This document shows positions 37,606 through 48,075 of a stretch of DNA of 64,000 nucleotides, one piece after another; position 1 is the stretch's first letter, and each line of letters opens with the position of its first letter. Location of the stretch: contig RCAB01000001.1 of assembly GCA_003640385.1 (NCBI GenBank), positions 1,054,001 to 1,118,000 on the forward strand, in the 5' to 3' direction. Origin of the DNA: Setaria digitata. Lineage: Eukaryota > Nematoda > Chromadorea > Rhabditida > Setariidae. The notes beneath the pieces are model-generated. The model ran no database searches. It was given only the letters and a program-made list of their open reading frames with translations, and had not been told where the DNA came from. A program made the translations under genes and the position numbers.

Positions 37606-39655
37606 TCACTTCATATAAACATCAATACAATCACCATCCTCGATCCCTAGTGTACTCACGGTTTCCTGCGGATTGATACGTTCATTATCAAAAACCAGTG
37701 TGAGTTTTTCCTCATCCAAATTATTATCGACAGCAAACTCTCGCTTGAGAATTATGAATGGAGTATCCTAAAACAAAAATGCTGCTACAGCTGTTGAACT
37801 ATATAAATTCTGAGGAGAATGACACGATGTAACACAGATTCGGATTTTCAACTTTTTTATAGCTGGCTATTTTTTAAACTAAACTATTTTTTTTTTAAAC
37901 CATTTATTCAACTCAACGAATATTTTTTTCAAAATAATTACCTTCGAAACAGCAGTAATGATAGGTTTGTTGCGTTCAGGAAGCAACCATTTGATACTTA
38001 TCTGATTTCTGCTCTGATTTTCATTCTGATTGTTTTTGTAAACCGATAAGTAATTGACATCCTTTTCACTAAATGCAACGCTACGTGGAGTGTCCTCTGC
38101 AGAAATTCGCTTTCCATTCCTTAGGGATAAAATTACATTTCCGGGTGAACAAGACCAACTTGATGCATAGAGTTTGACAATATTCGCAAATGTTTCACTC
38201 TGAAAATTACTTGGAAATTAAATATTTTAGAAAATATTAGATTCGGGTCGCACTATTCATTTGATTTATAAAGGTTCAATTTCTTAGCGAAGCTGCTCTA
38301 CTGCACATCTTTCGTTTTGCTAATTTTAGTCCTTAGGATAAACTGGACATAGTATACAATGCAGTAAGTTCTGATATTTTAAACTTTGACACTTGTTCTG
38401 GGTATGGGTGCATAACGAAAAGATTATTTGATGGATATAGTGTTTATATTGCTGAAATGAAAACTTATGTAACCATTACCACTTTTAAAATAAGCCCTGA
38501 AATTAATGTAAATTTTTGTACACAATAGATGCCCACCATTTTCCACCGTTTTATATAAGTATCACATCCTTCCAGATCACCAATTTCGATAGAGCAGTGT
38601 GGCTCCACAATAAAAAGTTTTTCTTCTGCGAATAGATTATCATCCTCGTCCACAACAATATCATCATCGATAATAATCGAATTAGCAGGTGACTTAGAAT
38701 CATTGCTTTCGATAACTTTCCTTCTTCTGTAATTGAAAGAAAGAACAATAAGAATTATTATTTAAGCCATTTGATATCTAGTCAATCAGTGCGATGTGTC
38801 AGACAGATAAATTCATTTTGAACTTAATGTACTACACTCCCATATATCAGAGCAATTCTTTATCTTACTGTTGTTTCTTACTGAATGTTATACAGTTATT
38901 TGTTAACTTTGCAACCTTTTGCTGTGCATTTTTGTTGAGCTGCTTTTTGTAGGATTCAAACCAGACGAAGGAAGAGCTGAAATATTGGAAAAAACTTCCA
39001 GCTCTCTGATTTCTCGTTCAACTGTCGAAAGCGCTGGATCTTCCTTTGCTTTTTTTTTCCCCACTAACATTAATACCTCGTCATCATCCTCCTTCAGATC
39101 ACCTGTAACACTGTTGAATCCCAAGTAAAACAAGCATTGCTACACAGTTATACTCAGCTTAAAAATAGTCTCAAATGAATGTGGAAAAAATTTATTCTCG
39201 ACAAGACTCTCGTAGTGCTTCTTGATCGCAATTGCTCAATTTTGTCTGGTATCTTTAAGTACTAAATCAGTGGATATAACTAACCCAGTGTAATCTCCTT
39301 TTCGATCATGTCCCTCTCGGCCGAGTCTGAAACGACGAATTTCGTAAAAAAGCAACTGCAACATATTTAAAAAGATCCAAACTTTTTTCTTCGTTAAATA
39401 TCAAATTTCCTCCTTCAACCTTCTTCCCACGAAACATTTTCTTCTATTTCTTGAACAGAAGTAATTCCTTAGAGCCTGATCAGACGCAGAAAAGCGCTGT
39501 AAAGTGTAAATACCTCCCTTTGCGATACCTTTCGCAGTGGTTCTCTCCTGATTCCCGCTCTTCCTCACATTTATCACTTTGGGCATCAGATGTTTCAACG
39601 GATTGCCGAAGAAGTCGTCCTCATCATCGCTCGCAGCGTCCTCTCCACTCGGCAT
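37606..39655 (-). CDS. Rad60/NIP45 (NFATC2IP)-like protein with tandem SUMO-like domains
   Basis: Exons (minus) 39655-39529, 39102-38916, 38726-38537, 38199-37942, 37767-37606 are in phase, 307 residues. The N-terminus is acidic (SGEDAASDDEDDFFGNPLKH). A hydrophobic-acidic stretch SIIIDDDIVVDEDD near residue 130 looks like a SUMO-interacting motif. Two beta-grasp domains follow: the first (YIKRWKMSETFANIVKLYA ... VILSLRNGKRI) and the second at the C-terminus (TPFIILKREFAVDNNLDEEK ... LVFDNERINPQ, ending IEDGDCIDVYMK). No diglycine ends the protein, so it is not a conjugated modifier. The layout acidic N-terminus, SIM, SLD1, SLD2 is that of Rad60/Esc2/NIP45, which act with SUMO-targeted ligases and the Ubc9 backside in genome stability. 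Identification is by architecture. Diverges from dhs-28 with 498 bp between start codons. Confidence 0.8.
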
Positions 39656-40153
39656 CCCGGAAGACCTCAACAGCTACTTACCGCTTATTCCCTCGTAGGT
39701 ACGTCTTTAACTACACCTCTGTCCCTCTTACCAGGTGAGAGACGAATCTAACAAATTCGCTGTGTGATAAGACGTTCTGTAGCTTTGTGAGACTGAGATC
39801 GCTGGATCGCTGCGCGGCACCGCGGGCATTGCCGACTCAGTCGCACTGCACTAGGGAGCATGCACCAAGTGAATGAGGGGTATGGCATTTAGACTAACTC
39901 TGTTCAGTTCAGGACTGGATATCTGATTAAGTTCAGAATAAGTGTTACCTTACTGTTCTGAGCACTCAGCTCCCCCGCTATAATTAAGAAAAGCAAGACT
40001 GTTGTGATTAACAAGTTAAGATGCTGAATATCTGAAAGATAAATGTTTTTTTTCGTTCATGGCACTCTTTGCTAGTAGTTAGATTTTTTTAATGTAAGTG
40101 CTTGTGAATTTTAAAATATTTTCAGGAGAGCAGCAAACCAGAAGCTAATTTCC
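39656..40153. promoter_or_regulatory. Divergent promoter region, SUMO-like gene / dhs-28
   Basis: 498 bp between opposing start codons, with a locally higher G+C block about 39780-39870. A trans-splice-like acceptor (tattttcag ending at 40125) lies 28 bases before the dhs-28 ATG. Confidence 0.55.
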
Positions 40154-43100
40154 ATGCTCAATCTAGATTTTACGGGCAAGGTAGTTATTGTCACTGGAGC
40201 TGGTGGCAGTTTGGGAAAAGCTTATGCGCTTGAATTTGCAAAACGAAAAGCTTTTGTTGTTGGTAACTTCAAATATTCTGATTGGCTTCTATTGTTTCGT
40301 TGCTCAAGTTAATTAAATTGCTTAAGTAGTGTTAAAAACTACCTTGTTAAAGGTCCAGTGTATCAAAGCATAAAGTCTATTCTTTCAAGTTGGATTAGGC
40401 AGTTTTCAAGCAGTTCTCATATGATTAGAATGATTTTAATGCGTCAGAATTTTTTACAACGACTTTCCAAATATTTATTCTTTCTTTATGTTGAGATCTC
40501 TTGAAATTGTTTCTCGTCCTTTTTAGTTAACGATCTCGGAACTTCTCAAGACGGATCATTTGCAGGTCGCATATCTGCTATTTCGGTGGGCATTCTTTTT
40601 TCCTCCTGATGTATATTGTTTGTTGCTAGACGAAAAACTGAAAAGTTCTACTGAATATCTTTAGATCGGCATTCTTTATTCTTTATAGTTAATCGAATTT
40701 TTATTCGTGCAGAAATATATCAAATTGTTTGCTTTCTAATTATTATTCCATAACTACTTATTCCTCTTTACGGTTCTGGTTTCATTTAATATTCCATTTT
40801 TTTTCTGTATTATTGCAGACTGTAGCAGAAATAAAGTTTCATGGAGGCAGTGCCGTTCCTAGTTTTGACAACGTAGAGTCTGGTCATAAAATCGTCGAGA
40901 CAGCAATTTCACATTTCGGTCGTATAGGTAAGCAGTTATGTTTTACATTTGTTATTTTTATTAACACCAATGTATATTTACTTTTTTTCAAGTGATGAAT
41001 AAAACAATACTTTCAATAATGAGAAAGTGGAAGACACTGAAACGAATAAGTTAGGCAAGGAATTATGGAGTTGAAACTTTAAGCAGTTATGGGTATAATT
41101 TTAAAATTAAAATCGATTCTGGTTTTAGATGTTATTGTTAATAATGCCGGAATTTTACTTGACAAGGCTTTCCAAAATATGACTGATGATGATTGGGGTT
41201 TGTATTTTATTCAATTTTTAATATTTGCAATCTCTAATATTTATGTTATAGCCATCCTTTGTTAGTGGATAAAATTGTTTAATCAGTTAAATTTTTATTT
41301 TATTTCTCTTGATATCTTTTGCGGTATGAGATTAATACTCGCAGGAACTGATAGGGCTCCAAGAAAAGCGGTTCCTCTGAAATTTGAGTTTTCAAAAATT
41401 TGATCAAAACATGGTTTTTACTGACTTGATAACACACTTCAGTCCCATTCCTTTGGTCCTATTTATTTTAATTCTTCTTCCTTGTCTTTAATTTTCCAGA
41501 CTTGGTCTACAAAACGCATGTTAAAGGCGCTTACTCTGTAACTAAAGCTGCTTGGCCTTTTTTTAAAAAACAGCGGTATGGGCGAATTATTTTTACATCG
41601 TCAAATTCTGCAGTATACGGTAATTTTGGACAGGCGAATTATGCAGCAGGTTTATTCATTTTTCTTCGTGAATATTAAGTTTAATATTCGGATTTGATAG
41701 TAGGTTTAGATCGACCCATCCCTTAACTTTGTCTATAATCATCAGTAATGAATTGTTCCATTTTTTCAAATAACTTTCTTTTTTTAGCAAAGAATGCTCT
41801 GGTTGGTCTTTCGCATACACTAGCAATTGAAGGAAGTAGATATGGTATTAAGTCTAACGTAATAATACCAACAGCATCGTCACGGTTGACAGCGCAATTA
41901 TTTCTTGAAGAAAGCTTGGTACTTTTAAAAGCAGAACACGTAGTTCCACTTGTTATATATCTTGGACATGATTCTTGTCGAGAAACTGGAGGAGTTTTCG
42001 AAGCCGGTGCTGGTTGGTATGGACAAAGTAATCGTTTGTTTTCTCCAAAGAATACTGTTCATGTTATTGCAGTCATGCATAAATGCCTACTTACTATTTT
42101 CAAGAGTTAATCATAGAAATAAACTAATTCTTAAAAAGTAAATAATTCGATTTTGAAAAGCTTTTTTTTTTTATTAGTTCTTTTGATCTGTATGATTGCA
42201 AATTTTTAGTTATAATTGAATATATACATTTTAGTTCAGACATATCGATCTAAAGGAATGGTCATACCAGCTGCAAATGCAGAAGCTGGTAAGTATGTGC
42301 ATATCTTTATAATATTTAAGCAAATTTTTTGCCATAAGTTAACTTCAGTTGGAATTTCTTGTGATTTCCTTCCTTCTTTATAGAAAAAATTTAGCCATCT
42401 TGTATAATTACCATATATCATATAGTAAAGAAAGGAAATCTGTGCATAGTCCCTTTCAGAGTATCAGTCTAGATTGTCTTTGTAGCTTTCTATTATCAAC
42501 CTTGCGGTTGAATAAATCAATAAAGATTATTGTTTGATTCCATTTGAAAATGAAAGTGAATCTTCTTTTCTTCAATAAAAGGACTCCATTTCATTTATTT
42601 TGATTCAAATATGTCTTGAATTTATTGTAGTTGTTGATAATTGGTCGAGAATAACTGATATGACCTCTGCGAAGCATTTTGGTAGTATACAAGGTTATCG
42701 CTTTCAATTTCTTAAAAAACATAAAATATAAAAATCAATATTAAATGATTAAATCTTATGAATTATAAATTACATGCTGGTTTTAAATTATGTGAAATTT
42801 TAGAAGTGACTGCTGATTTGTTGAACCGTGCTGAACAAGTAAGTTCTGAAGGCTTAGTTTTTATGGTTTTTTTCCTATATAAAAAGTCATGGACAAATTA
42901 AAACCCATTTTCAGGCAGGTGTGTCTGAAGCAAAATGGGAACTAGAAAAGGAAAAGAAAGATGAATATATGGAATTATCTAAGGTGTTTACTGAAATAAA
43001 TTTCACTTTACAAGTAGGACATTATATAAAGTTACACGAGATTGTATTTCACGCTTTTCATCTCTTTGGATTTACATACTGAATCAATTTTGAAACAAAC

Positions 43101-44301
43101 GTTTTCAGGTTATAGCAGAAGAGTTGAACTGGAAAAGACATGATAGTTTATCTTCTTCTTTGAGGTTTATGTTGTTACTCACTAATGGAGTCGATGTGTA
43201 CAGCTTTAGTGAGTTAACTTTTTCCATTTATTTACTGCAGTCTTGGGATAATTAGAATATCTGTGGTTCTTTGTACTCGTAATAATTTTGAGGAATAGAA
43301 AGACGAAAGTTTTTTTTTGTTTCTTTTTTTTTTAAAGTTATTGTATTTCTTGAAATATATAATATCACAAAGAAGCAAGAGATTTGCAGCAATATCTTTT
43401 GATGGGGATCGTGGTCCCTGTGAACGAGAATCAGTTTGTGTTATTGCGATACACCATGATCTTTTTGAAGAGATTCTCAAGGGACAGCTTATAACAGAAG
43501 AGGTATGCTGTTTGATGCACGAATTTTTATGAAGAATTTATTAAAATTGTTACGGGTGCGCCGTGTTTCTGAGTTCACCATTTGGGTTGAAAAATAGTCA
43601 ATTTTTCTTTGCGGCAGTGCAATGTACATAAATTATTTCACAACGTATCTTCATATTTTTGTACAGCATTTTTTGAGATTCTCTATTTTATATATATCAA
43701 TTTACAATAATTGCATTAAAATCGCCAATTAATTGCAGAAAATACTAATTGTGGAGTATTTATAGATTATCAGACCTGGTAAGCTGGTAATTGTTGGAGA
43801 TATAGGTGAAGGTAATGTGATAAAATGCATCAATCAGTTGGCTATTTCTATGAGACCGAGACTTTAAGATTTTGGACTTTTCGTATGTTTACAGTTAATT
43901 GTTGCTGAATGATTAATTGCAACACTTTTTGGGATTCTGTATTTTATGTATTGGCTTACAAGGGTTGGATTAAAGTCATCTATAAATTTTCATGTTTCCA
44001 TATTATAATAGTTCTGTGATAGAAAGAATGCTTTGCCATCTTCTGAAATGAATGATTGATTTAAGGTATTGTTTGTTTACAAGGGAGTCAATCTCCACCG
44101 TCTCCACACAATATTGTTTTGTGAATGTGCCATTCTGTGATATTAATAAAAATTCTACTGCATTTTCGAATATATTTATAAATCGTCTCCACTTCGATTT
44201 TTATTTCAGATGGTACTATTGTGATGAAAATGTGTTCTTTAAAAGAAATATTAACTGTTGCGAGATTGTTTGGGAAAATACATATACTTTGGAGAGAGTA
44301 G
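40154..44301 (+). CDS. dhs-28: Peroxisomal 17-beta-HSD4-type dehydrogenase with SCP2-like tail (DHS-28 type)
   Basis: In C. elegans DHS-28 is the (3R)-hydroxyacyl-CoA dehydrogenase of peroxisomal beta-oxidation that shortens ascaroside side chains. Exons: 40154-40262, 40527-40585, 40819-40927, 41129-41197, 41500-41649, 41788-42027, 42235-42288, 42631-42693, 42804-42838, 42915-42983, 43109-43208, 43390-43502, 43766-43811, 44210-44301, in phase, 435 residues, close to the C. elegans length as I remember it. SDR marks: [13 protein letters not shown] (NAD binding), VNNAGILLD, catalytic [19 protein letters not shown]. After a linker ([13 protein letters not shown]) a C-terminal domain reads [41 protein letters not shown], a divergent sterol-carrier-2 fold. 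No enoyl-CoA hydratase domain is present, unlike vertebrate HSD17B4. The last residues (HILWRE) are not a classic peroxisome signal. Followed closely by rpn-12. Confidence 0.92.
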
Positions 44302-44719
44302 ATTTAAAAACTTAAATGATGTAGATTAGAATTAAGAGATTCTCGAATAGAATGACTTTAATATAGGAAAAAACATATCTACACATCTGAGTAGCAAGTT
44401 ATTTGGTAGGTTATGCAGTATTTTTCTCTCAGGTAATAAAGCACCTTTAAAATTAAATAGCTATTAAAGTCTTGGATTGACATTTGACTAAATTATTTCT
44501 GCATAGCCAACTATTCCTGAACTACCTTTTATTATTAATGAAATTGTATTGTAGCTCAGGAAGTCCAAGCTTAAGCTGTGGACACATTATTTCAAAAAAC
44601 AGCTCAACGGATTGAACATTATTGTGGTGTAATACACCCACCTAATTTATTGTACTGAGCTCGCGTTGAAGTCTACGGTAGAGAGAGCGAGAGAGGCTTT
44701 AAACGTAAATGTTGCAGGA
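44302..44719 (+). other. Short intercistronic region dhs-28 / rpn-12
   Basis: 418 bp between stop and start of same-strand genes. It contains AATAAA at 44435-44440 and, 277 bases later, an acceptor (gttgcag ending at 44717) two bases before the rpn-12 ATG, the layout of an operon junction with trans-splicing. Confidence 0.55.
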
Positions 44720-47070
44720 ATGGAGGCTGTGCATAAGAAGCTATTGGCTGAGTGGAATAAGGAGCCGAAGGCCCTGGTAGCAGTTAGTGTTGCACTGAAA
44801 CAGATTAAGGTTTTGTCATTTTTAATTATTTTTTTATCATCACTGTAGTCCTGTCCATTCATTGTTTCCTTTGCTACAGAACAAAGTCTGGTTTGGCTTG
44901 GATGGCTTGGATTTTTTCATGTAGTTAGATTAAGAAGCAGTGTTTTATTTTTTAGTGCGATTTCTTATGTTTTAGTTCCATTCTCCTTCAAATTCTTTTT
45001 TAGTCTACTTATTGGAAAAATTGTCGTTGAAAAAAAAAAAAAAAAAAAAAAAAAATTAGGGGTGTAACTTATAACGTAATTCAGGAAATGATGGACAATC
45101 CAGAAACACTAAGGGGTTTAAGCAGTGCTGCTTTACGTACTATACATCGTAAGTTTTGCATGGTTAATATAAAATCTAGAAATTTATCTGAATTATCATT
45201 CTTCGGCTAAATTATCTAGGAAAGGTTTATTTACAAATATAAAAATTCTATTTTACAGGCGATGTGTACGAAATTGATGCCCTTTATGCTGTGCTTCAAT
45301 CTGATCTCAAGGCGTTTCGTGAAGCGATCAGTGTTGTTATGAATTTCTATGATTGTTATAGGTCTCCCTTTCTGAAGATATGAATAAAGAGTCCTATCTT
45401 CTGTGGTTTCAGCACCAGCAATAAAAATTACTTTCTTGCCTCTCTTAAAAGTTTATTTTACAGATCGAATGAGGAGTCGCCAAATAAGTTTTTAATGATC
45501 GGTTTGAATCTGATGTATTTGTTGACTACGAACCAACACGCGCAGTTCCATATGGTATATTATTCTTTACTTTTGATTGGGAGTTGACCTAATTTTATAA
45601 GTGATTTACTGAGTAAATAATTTTTTTAGTTACTTCTTTCAAGTTGTTCTTTATTTTATTATGGCTAATTCCTGGCGAAGTTATTTTTTGCTGTTATGTT
45701 GGTCACTATCCTTGATAGAAATTGATTATGTATACTTATAGAATTTTTTAATTCAGTGAGTCAATTATAAAAGTAAGATGTGTTTTTTCCAATAATTGTT
45801 TTTATAGTTGTTAGAGCAGATCGATCAAAATATTCAACAGAACAATCCATATATCACGACACCAGTAAAATTGGAACAGTCACTTATGGAAGGTGTTTAT
45901 AATAAGGTATGTTAAAGTGATGGTATTGCTTTCCAAGTTGTTTTGATATCAGCTCATAAGATATCCATTCCTAGTTTCACTTCACCAATATTTGTTTGTT
46001 TGAAACTTTATTGTCATATAGGCTTGAAGCAGTTGATTATGTTAGTCATTTGGGGTCTATTGTTTGTAAAACTCTGAAATCCTGATTGGTATGTCCTGTT
46101 ATTAACTGTTTAAAGCATACCGAATTCCCATTTCAGGTTGTTCTTACGGAGAAAAACATTCCCAGTCCATATTATGCTCTTTTTATTCGTATTTCTATGG
46201 ATACAGTCCGGTCGGTCATATCTTTTTTTATTCAGTATAATATAACTTGAGGTGAAGCGAAAATATGTTGAAAAAACACGGAATCACTTTTATTTGTTGG
46301 CATTTATAGAGATGAGATAGCATCTTGTATCGAATGTTCTTTCAAAAAAGTTTCACAGAAAGACGCTGCTCAGTTGCTTCTTTTCAATAGTGTCGCTGAA
46401 ATCATTCCCTTTGCAAAAAAGGTATTAAATACAAGTCGCATTTGCATTGGTTCCATTATCAATATTTTTTAATTATTTCTGACAATTAAATTTCCCCTGT
46501 AGGTTCAACAAATTAATGCTGATTAAAACGATCGAATAACTGTTAACCGGATCAATAAGATTTAATGAACTGATATCACGAGGCTGTTTTTTTGTATTAT
46601 TGTATTCGAAATGTATATGCATTATTCTTGAATCAAAAGAGGAAAAAGGATTCAATAGTAATAGGATGTTTAATATTAGTGAGAGTCATTTTGTACATGT
46701 TTTTTTTCTTTTTTTTTTTTTGAAATGTTCAGAAATGTAACATTTTGTTCATGTTTATTTTGCTGAAAATTTGATTTTGAACTATCTCTTTTAGCGCTCC
46801 TGGAAAAGTTTGGGGAATACTTATGTTTTCGAGCAAGGACTGCCAGGTGTAAGTTTTAAATTTATTAAGAAATAAAAATGCAGACAGCTGTCAGAAATGA
46901 CTTAGTGACATGTTCGTACTAAACAGGCGAGAATATTAATAGTTGAGTGATAGCTTTTCAAATGAAATTTAAAAGAGTAATTTCAGCCAGTTCCAAAAGA
47001 ACAATTGGATACGAAGAGAATCGCGAAGCAAACAATCTTCTATGCGAAGCAGCTTGAAATGATCGTATAA
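44720..47070 (+). CDS. rpn-12: 26S proteasome lid subunit Rpn12/PSMD8
   Basis: Rpn12 is a PCI-domain subunit of the 19S lid and one of the last to join it. Exons: 44720-44809, 45085-45148, 45259-45361, 45464-45554, 45808-45906, 46137-46210, 46310-46421, 46795-46848, 46987-47070, in phase, 256 residues (human core form about 257). Family blocks: KKLLAEWNKEPKAL, GLNLMYLLTTNQHAQFH, TTPVKLEQSLMEGVYNKV, the PCI segment IRISMDTVRDEIASCIE, AKKRSWKSLGN and the conserved end AKQTIFYAKQLEMIV. The start was placed at the ATG right after the gttgcag acceptor; the frame is open further 5' but has no ATG there. The junction after exon 8 uses GTAAGT at 46849, restoring phase 0. Intron 1 has an A26 run at 45030-45055. 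Confidence 0.94.
45030..45055 (+). repeat. A26 homopolymer in rpn-12 intron 1
   Basis: Twenty-six consecutive A, 29 bases before the exon 2 acceptor. Confidence 0.85.
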
Positions 47071-48075
47071 ATAGGATAGAATTAAGAATGAGAATGAATT
47101 TTTATTTCGCATAAATTTATTTTTTGCTGTTATATAACATTCCTTTACTTCTTAGATTCACTTTGCGAAGATTATGATATTTTTCGATAGAGGTTGCTTA
47201 TGGTGAAGTAACTTGTGAGGCACTGTTATACCGTGGCTGAGTAAGGAATGGATTGCTTCAGTAACACTTTCTTTTTTATGGCTCTGCTTTTTTTCTCGAT
47301 TCTGCCAGAGACACTTTCTTCAGGCCTTCTGCTTTCAAGGAATTCCTGAGGTGTTCTCTTTAGCAGTAAAGGAAATAGTGCGAAGCAGTTTTGAATTCTT
47401 CTGAAGGAAGGAAATTAAAAGCAAACACCTTCATGCTTAACTCCATTAATGAATTCCTTAAAAATATTTGAATACCTTAACAATTGATTTTGCTGATTGA
47501 ATTGACTTCACTATGAGTATGGTCTTCCTGGCCACCACCACCTGTAATAGGGACACAAATTTTAATCTTAAACAAGGAAGAAATATTTAGATTTTCTCTG
47601 TTAGGCCAGAGCATAAAAGCATCATTGTTTGCTGATTATTTCAGTGAGATATTGCCTCTTAGCATTATTGCAAACATAGCCATTTTTATCGTTATTAGGA
47701 ATGGAAAATTTTTATCGTATCCTGACTCAAATCAAACAAGTATTTGTTTTGCTGATATTAAAGACTACATCGAGAAGTATAAATAGTTTGGACGCTAATC
47801 ATTATTATTTTGTAAACTTTGGAAAACAGTTACGGTCTTGTTTTGAGGAAGTTCCCATTTGTGGTACTGAACTGTTTCGCGATTTTTATGTTTTGCAGTC
47901 TACAAGAAAAATGAGACATCCTGGATAGGATGTTTGAGTAACAGTGTCTAGGAAATGAAGGAATTTGGCATGTGAACATCGCTTTGTCTTTATGTGTTAA
48001 TGTGATTTCTAATTTTTGACTCAAAATATTAAAGTATGCAGAACCGTTTCAGAGAAGAATAGTTTAAGAGAAGGT
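47071..48075 (+). other. Intergenic region rpn-12 / CK1-like kinase
   Basis: About 1.0 kb. Open frames at 47701-47928 and 47830-48024 have no recognised product. Probably the rpn-12 3' UTR and the kinase promoter. Confidence 0.45.

Noticed and set aside
44052..44315. 87-codon ORF at the dhs-28 3' end
   Set aside because: Frame differs from the exon fixed by the GEG|GAT junction; the dhs-28 frame ends at 44301.
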